NCBI GenBank assembly: GCA_964501655.1
Contig: CAZCTN010000005.1
Span: forward strand, 70,185 to 134,184
Direction: 5' to 3'
Source of the DNA: JAAYJK01 sp964501655
GTDB lineage: Bacteria > Bacillota > Syntrophomonadia > Syntrophomonadales > Syntrophomonadaceae
Length of the DNA stretch: 64,000 nt
Position 1 is the stretch's first letter, and the number at the start of each line of letters is the position of its first letter. Made by a program: the position numbers and the translations under genes. Of the stretch, positions 1 through 9,237 are shown piece after piece. The notes under the pieces were generated by a model that was given only the letters and a program-made list of their open reading frames with translations, was not told the origin of the DNA and did no database searches.

Positions 1-1
1 G

Positions 2-1201
2 GAGCAGCTGGAATTTGAAGAGCCTTTGATTTTAAGAAATGTAAGTACCAGGGTGGAAGATCTGCTGGATGAAGAAGATGATGTTTATTGTATGGCTAAT
101 ATGAGCATGACCGAAATAGGGAACCTGATGCGGCAGAATAATTTGAAAACGGTGCCAGTACTGGATGAAGAAAAAAAGTTTTTGGGTCTGCTGACTATAG
201 GCGATTTGGCCATGATTTTTCTGGATAAGCTGGGGACTGGACGGCACCTGGAAGACAGCCCCCGTATTTTACAGGAGATTCTGGATCTCAAGGTATCCAA
301 TATCATGAAAACTCATGATCTGGTCTTGTTCGAAAAAGATGAAACAGCAGAGGAAGCCAGAAAACATATGATATCCACCCGATTCCGTAATTATCCGGTG
401 GTTGATGAGAGCAATCACTATTTGGGGATGATATCCAGATATAATCTGCTGGAAATGAAGAGGAAGCAATTAATCCTGGTGGACCATAATGAGAAGAAGC
501 AGGCAGTGGATGGAGTAGAGGAAGCTGAGATCCGGGAAATTATAGATCACCACCGGGTAGGAGACCTGCAGACCATCTCGCCAATATACTTTCATAATGA
601 ACCAGTGGGTTCTACCTGTACCTTGATTGCTCAGAAATATCTGGATAAAGGGGTGTACTGCGGTAAAAACCTGGCAGCCTTGATGATGGCCGGGATCTTA
701 AGCGATACCATGCTTTTCAAATCCCCTACTACTACCGGCAAAGACCGGCAGATAGCCGGCAGGCTGCAGGAGATATCCGGTTTTGAACCACTGGTCTGGG
801 GCAGGAGAATACTTGAAAACACTGAATATCTGGAAAGCCTGGATGATCAGGAGTTGATAGCCATGGATCTAAAGGAATATACTGCAATGAACATAGTGTT
901 TGCCGTGGCCCAGGTGGAAACCGTGGATATGAAGCGAATGCTGGACAGAAAGAACCTCCTGATCCAAAGCATGCATGAAATATGCACCCAAAGCCAATAT
1001 GCCCTGTTATCCTTGATGGTTACGGATATAATGGAGGAGCGCACCGAAATGATACTAGTGGGAGAATTAAGTTCCGTGGCCGAAATGGCTTTTGGACAAA
1101 CCGCCGTAAACCACAGTATTATCCTGCCCGGGGTAATGTCCAGGAAGAAACAGGTAGTACCGGTAATTTACGAAGCTTTAAGAAAGCAGAGCATAATGTG
1201 A
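2..1201 (+). CDS. CBS-domain manganese-dependent inorganic pyrophosphatase (5' partial)
   Basis: Hydrolyses pyrophosphate in the cytoplasm; CBS-containing members of this DHH family are known to be tuned by adenine nucleotides. The reading frame is open to the window edge, so the N-terminal catalytic half-domain lies upstream and 399 residues are visible. Two CBS-like repeats occupy about residues 20-75 and 95-150 (VPVLDE...LGLLT and YPVVDE...LGMIS). The DHH core follows (LVDHNE near 163, IIDHHR near 180), and the DHHA2 domain ends with the family's SRKKQ substrate-binding motif near residue 384. Full-length family members are about 540-560 aa, which fits the missing start. An intrinsic terminator follows at 1290. 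Confidence 0.9.
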   Translation, partial: EQLEFEEPLILRNVSTRVEDLLDEEDDVYCMANMSMTEIGNLMRQNNLKTVPVLDEEKKFLGLLTIGDLAMIFLDKLGTGRHLEDSPRILQEILDLKVSNIMKTHDLVLFEKDETAEEARKHMISTRFRNYPVVDESNHYLGMISRYNLLEMKRKQLILVDHNEKKQAVDGVEEAEIREIIDHHRVGDLQTISPIYFHNEPVGSTCTLIAQKYLDKGVYCGKNLAALMMAGILSDTMLFKSPTTTGKDRQIAGRLQEISGFEPLVWGRRILENTEYLESLDDQELIAMDLKEYTAMNIVFAVAQVETVDMKRMLDRKNLLIQSMHEICTQSQYALLSLMVTDIMEERTEMILVGELSSVAEMAFGQTAVNHSIILPGVMSRKKQVVPVIYEALRKQSIM

Positions 1202-1510
1202 GTAAAATATTCGCAGAAGTTAAGTCCGGCGATTAGCCCGGATTAGCCGGGTTGATCCGGGTACTTTTTCTATACTGGCTGTTGGCAAGATCACGGTCTA
1301 ATTTGGCCGTGATTTTTTGTTCCATACCAATCCTTCCCCTTCTCCCGCCGAAATAAATCACCCCTTCCCATAATGATTCTTCTGCAACCGTAGTTTAAAT
1401 ACCAGCTGCTATCTTTCGGGAAATTCTTTTTGCATAAAGTAAGCTGTAAAAAAATATTAATGGTACAAAGTACAAAGATATCTATTTTCCAGGAAAGCAG
1501 GTAGCGTTAT
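1202..1510. other. intergenic region before spoIIM
   Basis: About 309 bases without a credible gene. The left third carries the terminator of the pyrophosphatase gene. The right part is A/T-richer and should contain the spoIIM promoter, but I see no convincing sigma-A or sigma-E hexamer pair in it. Confidence 0.5.
1290..1319 (+). terminator. intrinsic terminator
   Basis: Stem ATCACGG (1290-1296) pairs with CCGTGAT (1307-1313) and is followed by a TTTTTTGT tract. It closes the pyrophosphatase transcript. Confidence 0.8.
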
Positions 1511-2122
1511 ATGGAGCTAAAATACAGGATCAAGCAGCATTTACAGGAAAACTCGCTGCAGTATATGTTAGTTCTGGGAGTTTTTCTGTTTGGCTTGATA
1601 CTGGGCTTTCTAAATGTCAGGGGATTGGATAACGAGGTCCAAAAATATCTGGTGAGTATGCTGGACAACTACCTGCGGGGAGAAATTCAAGGCCAGTTAT
1701 ATGGACGAAACATACTGGTTACAGCCTTTACCAAGCAGGCCGAAACCCTCCTGAGCATCTGGCTGCTGGGACTGACCGTAATCGGACTTCCGTTGATTAT
1801 GGTAGTTATTTTTTTGCGAGCCTTTTCCCTGGGCTTTACCCTGGGATTCCTCTTCCAGCAGAAGGGGGGGGCAGGAGTGCTGTTGAGCCTGGTATCGGTA
1901 GCCCCCCAAAATCTGTTGTACATACCCTGCCTTATTATATCCGGGGTGGTAGCTATGAATTTCTCGGTTCACATTGTAAAAAGCAGAAGTACGGGCGCAA
2001 ATAACCTGGGGATGGCCTTGCTGGCTTATAGCATAGTAATGTTGCTGTTGTTGCTGACTTTTGGTCTGGGAGCCTTTATTGAAGCATATCTATCTCCCTG
2101 GCTGCTGGGTTGGCTGCTGTAA
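1511..2122 (+). CDS. spoIIM: stage II sporulation protein M
   Basis: Membrane component of the SpoIID-SpoIIM-SpoIIP peptidoglycan-remodelling machine that drives engulfment of the forespore. The 203-aa product has about five hydrophobic segments (near residues 20-38, 80-105, 110-125, 130-150, 170-200), normal for the family. It contains the typical GFTLGFLFQQKG stretch and the VAPQNLLYIP motif. The position immediately upstream of the yqzK-xerD-deoB genes matches the conserved Firmicute order. Transcription is expected in the mother cell under sigma-E by analogy with Bacillus, but no promoter was identified. Confidence 0.93.
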   Translation: MELKYRIKQHLQENSLQYMLVLGVFLFGLILGFLNVRGLDNEVQKYLVSMLDNYLRGEIQGQLYGRNILVTAFTKQAETLLSIWLLGLTVIGLPLIMVVIFLRAFSLGFTLGFLFQQKGGAGVLLSLVSVAPQNLLYIPCLIISGVVAMNFSVHIVKSRSTGANNLGMALLAYSIVMLLLLLTFGLGAFIEAYLSPWLLGWLL

Positions 2123-2144
2123 TAAAAATAAGGGGTGGTATATA

Positions 2145-2405
2145 TTGATTATTGTAATGGGCAGATGGAAACAGAAGTTATTGAAGTTTGCGGGTATTTT
2201 GCTGCTGATTGTGGCATTTGTAATAGTCGTGCCTGCTATTACCGGGGTGCTGGTAAACCAGGTTCCGGCATTCAGCGGATGGCTGCCGGATGAACATCCC
2301 ACCGGGAACCCGATGCGGGTGGAGGCAGACGAAAATACCGGAACCTTCAACCAGGTATTGGATCAATTAGTAATCAAGCTGCAGGATTTTTATTATGAAC
2401 CTTAG
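2145..2405 (+). CDS. YqzK-like (DUF4227-type) single-pass membrane protein
   Basis: Small protein of 86 aa with one N-terminal transmembrane segment (about residues 10-33) and a short extracytoplasmic tail. Start chosen at TTG 2145 because AGGGGTGG at 2131-2138 is well spaced from it; the ATG at 2157 is too distant. Bacillus places yqzK (DUF4227) exactly between spoIIM and xerD, and the HPTGNPMRVEADE segment resembles the conserved tail of that family. The assignment therefore rests on synteny plus weak similarity. Function is unknown. Confidence 0.6.
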   Translation: MIIVMGRWKQKLLKFAGILLLIVAFVIVVPAITGVLVNQVPAFSGWLPDEHPTGNPMRVEADENTGTFNQVLDQLVIKLQDFYYEP

Positions 2406-2467
2406 GTGCAGGGAGGAAAAGGGCTTTATTATGTCAAACTAAGTAGAAAAAAGCGGGAGTATTTTTT

Positions 2468-3358
2468 ATGAACAGCCAGGTATCAGCCTTCATGGATTAT
2501 TTGAATTTTGAAAAGGGATTATCCGTCAACACCAGGGCCGCCTACCGGAGAGATTTGGAGAAGCTGACCACCTTTGTCCGGGAAACCCTGGCATATAATA
2601 GTCTGGACGAAATAACCAAACAGGATATTATTGCTTTTTTAGCCTGGCAGATGGATTCCGGGGCAGAATACTCTACTATTGCTCGCAGCCTGTCCAGCAT
2701 TAAGACTTTCTGCAAATTCCTGGTCCTGGACGGGTATCTTGAGGTCAACCCGGCCGGGGATTTGGAAACCCCCAAGATAAGGAGAAAACTGCCCCGGGTA
2801 CTGTCGGTGGAAGAAGTGGACAGGCTTATGGAAGCACCCAATGTGGTTTTGCCGTTGGGACTCAGGGATCGGGCTATGCTGGAATTGATGTATGGAACCG
2901 GGGTAAGAGTATCGGAACTGCTTTCTCTGCAGATGGAGGACATCAACTTCACTGCCGGCCTCTTGCGCTGCCTGGGCAAAGGCAGGAAGGAAAGAATAAT
3001 TCCGGTCAACCAGACCGCCAGCGATTGGGTGCAGAGATATCTGGCCAGATCCCGTCTCCTGCTGGCAAAAAAACCGGCAGAAAGGGCACTGTTTTTGAAT
3101 TCCCGGGGCCAGCCCATGACTCGCCAGGGATTCTTTAAGATATTGAATGTCTATGTAAAGGCTACGGATATTCATCAGGATGTTACCCCCCACACCTTGA
3201 GGCACTCTTTTGCTACCCACTTGCTGGAGAACGGTGCAGACCTGAGAGCAGTTCAAGAAATGCTGGGACATGCGGATATATCAACCACTCAGATATATAC
3301 TCATTTAACCAGAGCTAGGTTGCGGGAGGTTTACCAGCAGTATCACCCGCGGGCTTAG
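2468..3358 (+). CDS. xerD: site-specific tyrosine recombinase XerD
   Basis: Resolves chromosome dimers at dif together with XerC. The 296-aa protein has a SAM-like N-terminal core-binding domain (residues 1-90) and a catalytic domain with all signature residues: Arg in GTGVRVSE (about 147), Lys in GKGRKER (about 172), HTLRHSF (His and Arg, about 244-247), GHADISTTQIYTH (His and the nucleophile Tyr, about 270-279). The length is standard. Its place in the spoIIM-yqzK-xerD-deoB run supports XerD over a phage integrase. The Bacillus fur gene that sits just upstream of xerD is absent here. Confidence 0.93.
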   Translation: MNSQVSAFMDYLNFEKGLSVNTRAAYRRDLEKLTTFVRETLAYNSLDEITKQDIIAFLAWQMDSGAEYSTIARSLSSIKTFCKFLVLDGYLEVNPAGDLETPKIRRKLPRVLSVEEVDRLMEAPNVVLPLGLRDRAMLELMYGTGVRVSELLSLQMEDINFTAGLLRCLGKGRKERIIPVNQTASDWVQRYLARSRLLLAKKPAERALFLNSRGQPMTRQGFFKILNVYVKATDIHQDVTPHTLRHSFATHLLENGADLRAVQEMLGHADISTTQIYTHLTRARLREVYQQYHPRA

Positions 3359-3456
3359 AAGGAATATTAACCATAAGGACAGTCATTACGGCAAATAGTG
3401 ATTTGGAAGGGGAGTAGCCCCGGAGATAAACCCCGATGGCAATTGGAGGAATGAAG

Positions 3457-4629
3457 ATGAGCAGGAGAGTTATTTTGATTATCCTGGATGGCGTAGGTAT
3501 AGGAGAAATGCAGGATAGTTGTCAGTATGGTGATGAAGGCAGCAATTCCTTGAGAAACACCGCATTGGCCCTGGGAGGGTTGCACCTCCCCCACCTGGAG
3601 AAATTAGGACTGGGTAATATCGAAGATATACCCGGGTTGGAAGCACTACCGGAGCCGGCAGGGGCTTACGGAAAAATGGAAGAGAAATCCTGTGGAAAAG
3701 ACAGCACGGTAGGACACTGGGAGATAATGGGCTTATGCATGGAAAAACCTTTTCCTACCTATCCCCAGGGTTTCCCGGCTGAAATCATCGATAAATTTGA
3801 GCAGGCTATAGGCAGAAAGACCATTGGCAATCAGGTAGCTTCCGGTACCTGGATAATCAACGCACTGGGAGATGAGCATATTAGAACCGGCTGTCCCATA
3901 GTGTATACTTCGGCCGACAGCGTTTTCCAGATAGCTGCCCATGAAGAGGTGGTTCCGGTGGAGCAATTATACCAGTGGTGTCAGGCAGCCCGGGAGATAA
4001 TGATGGGAGATCACGGAGTCGGCAGGGTAATAGCCAGGCCATTCCTGGGAGAAAAAGGCTGCTGTGTCCGCACCGGCAACAGGCATGATTTCTCCCTGGA
4101 ACCAGGCCGGAATGTTCTGGACATACTGCTGGAAAACCGACTGACTGTTATCGGCGTCGGCAAGATTAAGGACTTGTTCGCGGGGAGGGGATTGAGCCAA
4201 TCTTATCCTACCAGGAGTAATCAGGAGGGCATCAGGAAGATCATTGAACTGGTCAAAGAGGAAGCCGGGAATCTGATATTTGCCAATCTGCTGGATTTTG
4301 ACCAGAATTATGGGCATCGGAATGATGTGGCGGGATATGCCTCAGCCCTGCAGGAATTCGATCAGGCTCTGGGACAGCTGCTGGACTCGCTGAAAGAAGA
4401 AGACCTGCTTTTTATCACTGCTGATCATGGGAATGATCCCACTACTGCCAGTACCGATCACTCCCGGGAATATGTTCCCCTGCTGGCATATGGTCCCAGG
4501 ATCAAACAGGGAGTCAACCTGGGAGTCAGGAGCAGCTTTGCCGATGTAGGCATTACCATCGCCGATTATCTTGGGGTGGACGCATCTGAATTGACCGGGG
4601 AGAGCTTCCTGGGCTCCATCATCCAATAA
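3457..4629 (+). CDS. deoB: phosphopentomutase
   Basis: Interconverts (deoxy)ribose 1-phosphate and 5-phosphate, linking nucleoside phosphorolysis to the pentose pool. 390 aa, alkaline-phosphatase-like fold. Metal-binding motifs are visible: LDGVGIGE near the N-terminus, the central cap with GKDSTVGHWE (threonine phosphorylation site region), DFDQNYGHRND and TADHGNDPTT near the C-terminus. Start set at ATG 3457, six bases after GGAGGA; the ATG at 3451 abuts the ribosome site. Followed by pdp, as in the Bacillus drm-pdp pair. Confidence 0.95.
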   Translation: MSRRVILIILDGVGIGEMQDSCQYGDEGSNSLRNTALALGGLHLPHLEKLGLGNIEDIPGLEALPEPAGAYGKMEEKSCGKDSTVGHWEIMGLCMEKPFPTYPQGFPAEIIDKFEQAIGRKTIGNQVASGTWIINALGDEHIRTGCPIVYTSADSVFQIAAHEEVVPVEQLYQWCQAAREIMMGDHGVGRVIARPFLGEKGCCVRTGNRHDFSLEPGRNVLDILLENRLTVIGVGKIKDLFAGRGLSQSYPTRSNQEGIRKIIELVKEEAGNLIFANLLDFDQNYGHRNDVAGYASALQEFDQALGQLLDSLKEEDLLFITADHGNDPTTASTDHSREYVPLLAYGPRIKQGVNLGVRSSFADVGITIADYLGVDASELTGESFLGSIIQ

Positions 4630-4752
4630 GGAAGAATCAACCGGAGGACAGAATTGATGGTCCGTATTGACCCGGGGCAAGAAGTTCCAGATAATATTCG
4701 AGGTTCAGGGGGATAAGCCAGCCTATCATAAGCTGCAACAGGAGGCAACAAT

Positions 4753-6054
4753 ATGAGAATGGTAGATTTGATCCAGAAGAAGAAGCAGGGTTATGAGCTG
4801 AATCCGGACGAAATCAGCTTCATCGTCCGGGGATATACTGAAGGGGATATCCCTGATTATCAAATATCAGCTTTATTAATGGCAGTTTGTTTTCGGGGAA
4901 TGAACAGAGAAGAAACGGCTAACCTAACCATGGCCCTGGTCAATTCCGGAGATAAGATGGACCTCTCGGCCATAGCAGGGATCAAAGTGGACAAGCATTC
5001 AACCGGCGGAGTAGGAGACAAGATCAGCCTGGCTGCAGTTCCCCTGGCCGCCTGCGCCGGTGTTCCGGTGGCGAAAATGAGCGGGAGGGGACTTGGCCAT
5101 ACCGGAGGCACTATAGACAAACTGGAATCTATAAGAGGCTTCAGGACGGATTTAAGCAGAGATGAGTTTATTTATAACGTGAATACCTATAAGATGGCAA
5201 TAGTCGGGCAATCAGCCAACTTAACTCCGGCAGACAAGAAAATCTATGCCCTGAGGGATGTAACTGCTACCGTGGACAGTATTCCTCTCATAGCCAGCTC
5301 GGTGATGAGTAAAAAGATTGCTTCCGGAGCCGATGCTATAGTGCTGGATGTCAAGGTGGGTTCCGGAGCTTTTGTGAAAACCCTGGAGGAAGCGCGGGAA
5401 TTGGCATTGACCATGGTTGAAATAGGAAAATCATTACAGCGCCGTACAGTAGCTGTTATTACCGACATGAGCCAGCCATTGGGGCATGAGGTGGGCAATG
5501 CCAATGAAGTCAGGGAAGCCATTGATATATTGAGCAGCAAAGGCTCTGAAGACGAAACTGCTATAGCATTGACCATAGCTGCCTATATGACTGTTCTGGG
5601 CGGGGCTTATGCGGATTTTGAGTCAGCTTATAAGGAATTAAGCGGGAAGATAGAAACCGGTAAGGCCCGGGATAAGTTTAAGGAACTGATCAGGATTCAG
5701 GGCGGAGATCCGGATGTGGTTGATAATCCGGCTAAACTGCCCCAGGCCAGGTATCATGCAGAGGTTAAAGCCTTCCGAGATGGATATGTGGAAGCAATCA
5801 ATGCTGAAAAAATAGGTACCGCAGCTATGCTGCTGGGTGCCGGAAGAAGAACCAAAGATGATGAGATAGATTACTCGGCCGGGATAACCATAATTAAAAA
5901 AATCGGAGATCCGGTCAGTGCGGGCCAGCCTCTGGGCATCTTGCATACCAATGCGAAAAAACATACTGAAGCAGAACGGGCAGCCATGGAAGCATTCCGG
6001 ATCAGCCGGAATAAACCCCGGGACATTCCGCGTATCTATGAAGTTGTAGAATAG
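4753..6054 (+). CDS. pdp: pyrimidine-nucleoside phosphorylase
   Basis: Cleaves thymidine, uridine and deoxyuridine with phosphate, producing the sugar 1-phosphate substrate of DeoB. 433 aa, with the family signature SGRGLGHTGGTIDKLES at about residues 111-127 and the phosphate-site KVDKHSTGGVGDK at about residues 78-90. The C-terminal PYNP domain contains the GAGRRTKDDEID region. Start ATG 4753 follows GGAGGC. The deoB-pdp pair lies between xerD and dacF, the conserved arrangement in spore formers. Confidence 0.95.
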   Translation: MRMVDLIQKKKQGYELNPDEISFIVRGYTEGDIPDYQISALLMAVCFRGMNREETANLTMALVNSGDKMDLSAIAGIKVDKHSTGGVGDKISLAAVPLAACAGVPVAKMSGRGLGHTGGTIDKLESIRGFRTDLSRDEFIYNVNTYKMAIVGQSANLTPADKKIYALRDVTATVDSIPLIASSVMSKKIASGADAIVLDVKVGSGAFVKTLEEARELALTMVEIGKSLQRRTVAVITDMSQPLGHEVGNANEVREAIDILSSKGSEDETAIALTIAAYMTVLGGAYADFESAYKELSGKIETGKARDKFKELIRIQGGDPDVVDNPAKLPQARYHAEVKAFRDGYVEAINAEKIGTAAMLLGAGRRTKDDEIDYSAGITIIKKIGDPVSAGQPLGILHTNAKKHTEAERAAMEAFRISRNKPRDIPRIYEVVE

Positions 6055-6253
6055 GGAGGCAGGGCGGCGGGTTCTAGCCCCCGGCTTGCTGCACGCCTTT
6101 ATTGCATTTCACGCAGGAGCCTCTCTGGCCAAGATATCCGGGGTTTTTCCGGACATTTTAATTTTCCCCTGGAGCTTTGGAAACCCGATGGAATAATAGC
6201 CTGCCACCTCCAATATAATTAATAAACTATTTTTTCAGGAGGTGCGAACCTGT
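6055..6253. other. intergenic region before dacF
   Basis: About 200 bases. A short hairpin (TCCGG 6137-6141 with CCGGA 6149-6153) followed by CATTTTAATTTT could be a weak terminator of pdp. A sporulation promoter (sigma-H or sigma-F type) is expected here by analogy with the Bacillus spoIIA operon; GATGGAATAA near 6187 resembles a sigma-H -10 element but has no clear -35 partner. Confidence 0.35.
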
Positions 6254-7399
6254 ATGCCGGATAAAAGACGAACTGCTTTGGTGCTGGTTCTTGCATTTTG
6301 CTGGTGTTTTCTGATGCCCGTAACGGTTAAAGCAGATGTCGTTGATGTATCGGCTGAAAGCTATGTTTTAATGGATGCTGATTCAGGCAAAATACTGCTG
6401 GCTAAGAATGAGGATAAGAAACTCCCTCCGGCTAGCATGACCAAAATCATGACTCTGCTGCTGGCTCTGGAGGATTTGTCGGAAGGCAAAGTTGGTTTGA
6501 AAGACCGGGTGGTAACCAGTGAAAATGCCTGGAAAATGGGGGGCTCCCAGGTCTATCTTGAACCCGGGGAAGAAATGACCTTTGAAGATATGCTCATAGC
6601 CATAGCGGTAGGTTCGGCCAACGATGCCTGTGTGGCAGTAGCGGAACATCTGGAAGGAACCCACTCAAACTTTGTTCAGCGCATGAATGAAAAGGCAAAG
6701 TCGATGGGGTTGAAAAACACCAAATTTATTAATGCTTACGGACTCTCAGCCCAGGGTCATTATACCAGCGCCAGGGATATGGCGGTTATGGCTCGTTATG
6801 CCCTGGAAGTCCCTAAAATGTTGGAATATACTTCTATAAAAGAATACAACCTGAGACAGGGTGAATTTAAATTATTCAATACCAATAAGCTGTTATGGTG
6901 GTATGAAGGGGCCGATGGCTTCAAAACCGGATGGACTGATGAGGCCAAATACTGTTTGACATCCACGGTGAAACGAGACAATCTGCGATTAATAGGAGTA
7001 GTTATGGCATCACCGGTCCAGCATGGCCATTTCAGGGATTCCATGCAATTGTTCAATTACGGTTTTGCCAGTTATAGCTTTAAATCCATTTTTTCCCCGG
7101 GGAGCCCCTGCGGCTCAGTTCAAGTGGGAAAAGGCGTGGAAGACAGGGTTGAGGTGGTAGCCGGAGAAAATGCGGGAGTGATCTGCGCCAAAGGGGAAGA
7201 GAAGAAAATAAGCTATAAAAAGAGTCTGAGCAGTTACACTGACGCTCCGGTGACGGCAGGACAAAAACTGGGAGAACTGATGATTTACCAGGATGGCCAA
7301 CTACTTAAGCAAGTAAACCTCAATGCCGCCCGTGATGTTAAAAAAGGAGGCTTATTAAGGGAGTTATTGAAAATGTTTGCCGAAACCTATCTGTTATAA
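6254..7399 (+). CDS. dacF: D-alanyl-D-alanine carboxypeptidase (DacF type)
   Basis: Penicillin-binding protein that trims the terminal D-Ala of peptidoglycan, probably tuning spore-cortex cross-linking. 381 aa with a signal peptide (about residues 5-27, cut near VKAD). Peptidase S11 motifs are complete: SMTK (Ser61-Lys64 nucleophile/base), SAN in VGSANDACVA, and KTG in DGFKTGWT. The C-terminal PBP5-type beta domain is present. Start ATG 6254 lies nine bases after AGGAGGTG; the upstream GTG at 6242 overlaps that site. It directly precedes spoIIAA, as in Bacillus. Confidence 0.93.
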   Translation: MPDKRRTALVLVLAFCWCFLMPVTVKADVVDVSAESYVLMDADSGKILLAKNEDKKLPPASMTKIMTLLLALEDLSEGKVGLKDRVVTSENAWKMGGSQVYLEPGEEMTFEDMLIAIAVGSANDACVAVAEHLEGTHSNFVQRMNEKAKSMGLKNTKFINAYGLSAQGHYTSARDMAVMARYALEVPKMLEYTSIKEYNLRQGEFKLFNTNKLLWWYEGADGFKTGWTDEAKYCLTSTVKRDNLRLIGVVMASPVQHGHFRDSMQLFNYGFASYSFKSIFSPGSPCGSVQVGKGVEDRVEVVAGENAGVICAKGEEKKISYKKSLSSYTDAPVTAGQKLGELMIYQDGQLLKQVNLNAARDVKKGGLLRELLKMFAETYLL

Positions 7400-7477
7400 T
7401 TGGAATTTTGTGGAAGGAAATATCCCCTCCCGGGTCGAATCAATATATCAGGGTCAATAGCGGGAGGGGATGATGAT

Positions 7478-7819
7478 GTGGAGCTGGAATTCAAACAGGT
7501 AAGGAATACGCTGATTGTTCGTATCGAAGGTGAATTGGACATGTTGGGGGCCGAGAAGATACGCAGTGACATTGATAAGAAAATCGACCATACTGAAATT
7601 AAGAATCTGATCTTAAATTTGGAAAAAGTCAGCTTCATAGACAGTTCGGGGTTGGGTGTTATCCTGGGCCGATACAAGAAGCTCAGCAATAAAAATGGCC
7701 GGATGTATATTGTGGGAGCCAGGCCCTCGATAGAAAAAATCTTGTATTTTTCAGGAATCAACAAGCTGGTTTCCATGCTTCCAGATGAGCAGGATATAAT
7801 AAATATTCAGGGGAGGTGA
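7478..7819 (+). CDS. spoIIAA: anti-sigma-F factor antagonist SpoIIAA
   Basis: STAS-domain protein that, when dephosphorylated, binds SpoIIAB and frees sigma-F in the forespore. 113 aa from GTG 7478 (GGGAGGGG at 7462-7469, spacing eight), matching the usual length of about 116. The phosphorylatable serine lies in FIDSSGLGV (Ser56/Ser57). The next gene, spoIIAB, follows 24 bases later in the same operon. The SpoIIE phosphatase that would act on it is not in this window. Confidence 0.95.
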   Translation: MELEFKQVRNTLIVRIEGELDMLGAEKIRSDIDKKIDHTEIKNLILNLEKVSFIDSSGLGVILGRYKKLSNKNGRMYIVGARPSIEKILYFSGINKLVSMLPDEQDIINIQGR

Positions 7820-7843
7820 GTTCCAGCTTAAGCTGGGTCCATA

Positions 7844-8290
7844 ATGAACGTAAAGAACTACTGCAAATTTGAAATATTAAGCCTGCCGGAGAATATATCT
7901 TTTGCCCGTGCGTGTACGGGAGCTTTTGCTTCCCAGCTCGGATGCACCCTGGATGAGATTGAAGAAATAAAACTGGTGGTATCCGAAGCTGTTTCCAACA
8001 GTATAATTCATGGTTATGACAGCCGGGGCAGCGAGTTGATTACTATTGTGATCACCTTGCATGATGACCGGACCGTGGAAATTATAGTGGAAGACCATGG
8101 CAAGGGCATAGAGGATATAGAACGGGTTCTTCAGCCTTCCTATTCCAGTGAAGTCGGACGGATGGGATTGGGCTTCACCTTTATGAAATCCTTCATGGAT
8201 GATCTGGAGATAATCAGCAAAGCCGGAGAAGGTACTATTGTCCAAATGAGAAGAAGTTTTATGATCAAAGATAAAGAAGCATTCGCTTAA
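7844..8290 (+). CDS. spoIIAB: anti-sigma-F factor / SpoIIAA kinase SpoIIAB
   Basis: GHKL-fold serine kinase that binds sigma-F in the predivisional cell and phosphorylates SpoIIAA. 148 aa. The N box is SEAVSNSIIHGY (near residues 47-58), G1 is VEDHGKGIED and G2 is GRMGLGFTFMK. The only possible start upstream of the N box with family length is ATG 7844, since a TAA at 7829 blocks extension. The strong GGGAGGTGAG (7811-7820) lies 22 bases upstream, so initiation may be weak or coupled to spoIIAA. Confidence 0.95.
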   Translation: MNVKNYCKFEILSLPENISFARACTGAFASQLGCTLDEIEEIKLVVSEAVSNSIIHGYDSRGSELITIVITLHDDRTVEIIVEDHGKGIEDIERVLQPSYSSEVGRMGLGFTFMKSFMDDLEIISKAGEGTIVQMRRSFMIKDKEAFA

Positions 8291-8301
8291 GGAGGGATAA
8301 A

Positions 8302-9033
8302 ATGTCCTCCTTGAATTCTTACCAGGAGAATGAGAACTTGATAGCCAAGGCTCAGGCAGGTGACGAGAAGGCCAGAGCCCAGGTTCATGAAGCCAATATC
8401 GGTCTGGTTTATATGGTTTTGGAAAGATTCAAAAACACTTCCTACGAATATGAGGATTTGTTCCAGGTCGGATCTATCGGCCTGCTCAAAGCAATTGACA
8501 AGTTCGATTTCAGCTATAATGTGAGGTTTTCTACCTATGCGGTACCTATGATAATCGGGGAGATCAAGAAATTTCTGCGTGACGATGGCATCGTTAAGGT
8601 GCAGCGGGGGATCAAAGAGACTTATAGTAAAATCCGCTGGGCTCAAGATAAACTAAGAGGTGAGCTGGGAAGAGAACCGGGAGTGGATGAGATTGCAGAT
8701 TTGCTGGCAATGGACAAAGAAGAGATCGTTCTCTCCATTGAAGCCTGCCAGCTGCCGGCTTACATTTATGATGTACTTCCCCGGGAAGAAAATGATAACT
8801 TATCCATGCTGGACCGGCTGACGGCCAGTGAAGGCAGCGCTATGATGCTGGAAAGAATAGCGCTCCGGGAAGCTTTGAGCACCTTGGAGGAAAGGGAACG
8901 TGAGGTTATCCTTAGAAGGTATTTCAAGGATGAGACTCAGTCGTTGATTGCTGGGGATCTAGGGGTTTCCCAGGTGCAGGTTTCCCGTATTGAGAAGAAT
9001 GCCATCAAGAAATTGAAGAGCATTTTGGAATAA
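8302..9033 (+). CDS. sigF: RNA polymerase sporulation sigma factor sigma-F
   Basis: First forespore-specific sigma factor. 243 aa with region 2 (YEYEDLFQVGSIGLLKAIDKFDFS, then FSTYAVPMIIGEIKKFLRDDG), region 3 (REPGVDEIADLL) and a region 4 helix-turn-helix (SLIAGDLGVSQVQVSRIEKNAIKKLK). AAGGAGGG precedes ATG 8302 with ideal spacing. Last gene of the spoIIA operon; a hairpin terminator follows at 9057. In Bacillus the spoVA operon follows here, whereas in this genome a 10-kb glycan island intervenes. Confidence 0.96.
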   Translation: MSSLNSYQENENLIAKAQAGDEKARAQVHEANIGLVYMVLERFKNTSYEYEDLFQVGSIGLLKAIDKFDFSYNVRFSTYAVPMIIGEIKKFLRDDGIVKVQRGIKETYSKIRWAQDKLRGELGREPGVDEIADLLAMDKEEIVLSIEACQLPAYIYDVLPREENDNLSMLDRLTASEGSAMMLERIALREALSTLEEREREVILRRYFKDETQSLIAGDLGVSQVQVSRIEKNAIKKLKSILE

Positions 9034-9056
9034 AGTTAATCTGGATGGAGGATCTT

Positions 9057-9080
9057 GAGCCGTTCAGGCTCTTTATTTAT
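9057..9080 (+). terminator. intrinsic terminator after sigF
   Basis: GAGCC (9057-9061), loop GTTCA, GGCTC (9067-9071), then TTTATTTAT. The stem is short but the position right after the operon is appropriate. Confidence 0.6.
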
Positions 9081-9237
9081 CTTCTGTCCTGGGCAAAATT
9101 GATACCTGGCGGAATTTAAGTGTGGCCTCGGAGAACAACATAATAGATTCCCTTGACCCTATTGGAAACTTCCTGGAGCAGCTAACCATATGATAAGAAT
9201 AGAAAACAAAACCATTTGAACAATAGGATGGTAAAGG

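Noticed and set aside
2542..3271. Long minus-strand ORFs (up to 210 aa) opposite xerD
   Set aside because: They are shadows: no ribosome site, repetitive composition, and the plus strand carries an unmistakable recombinase with catalytic residues.
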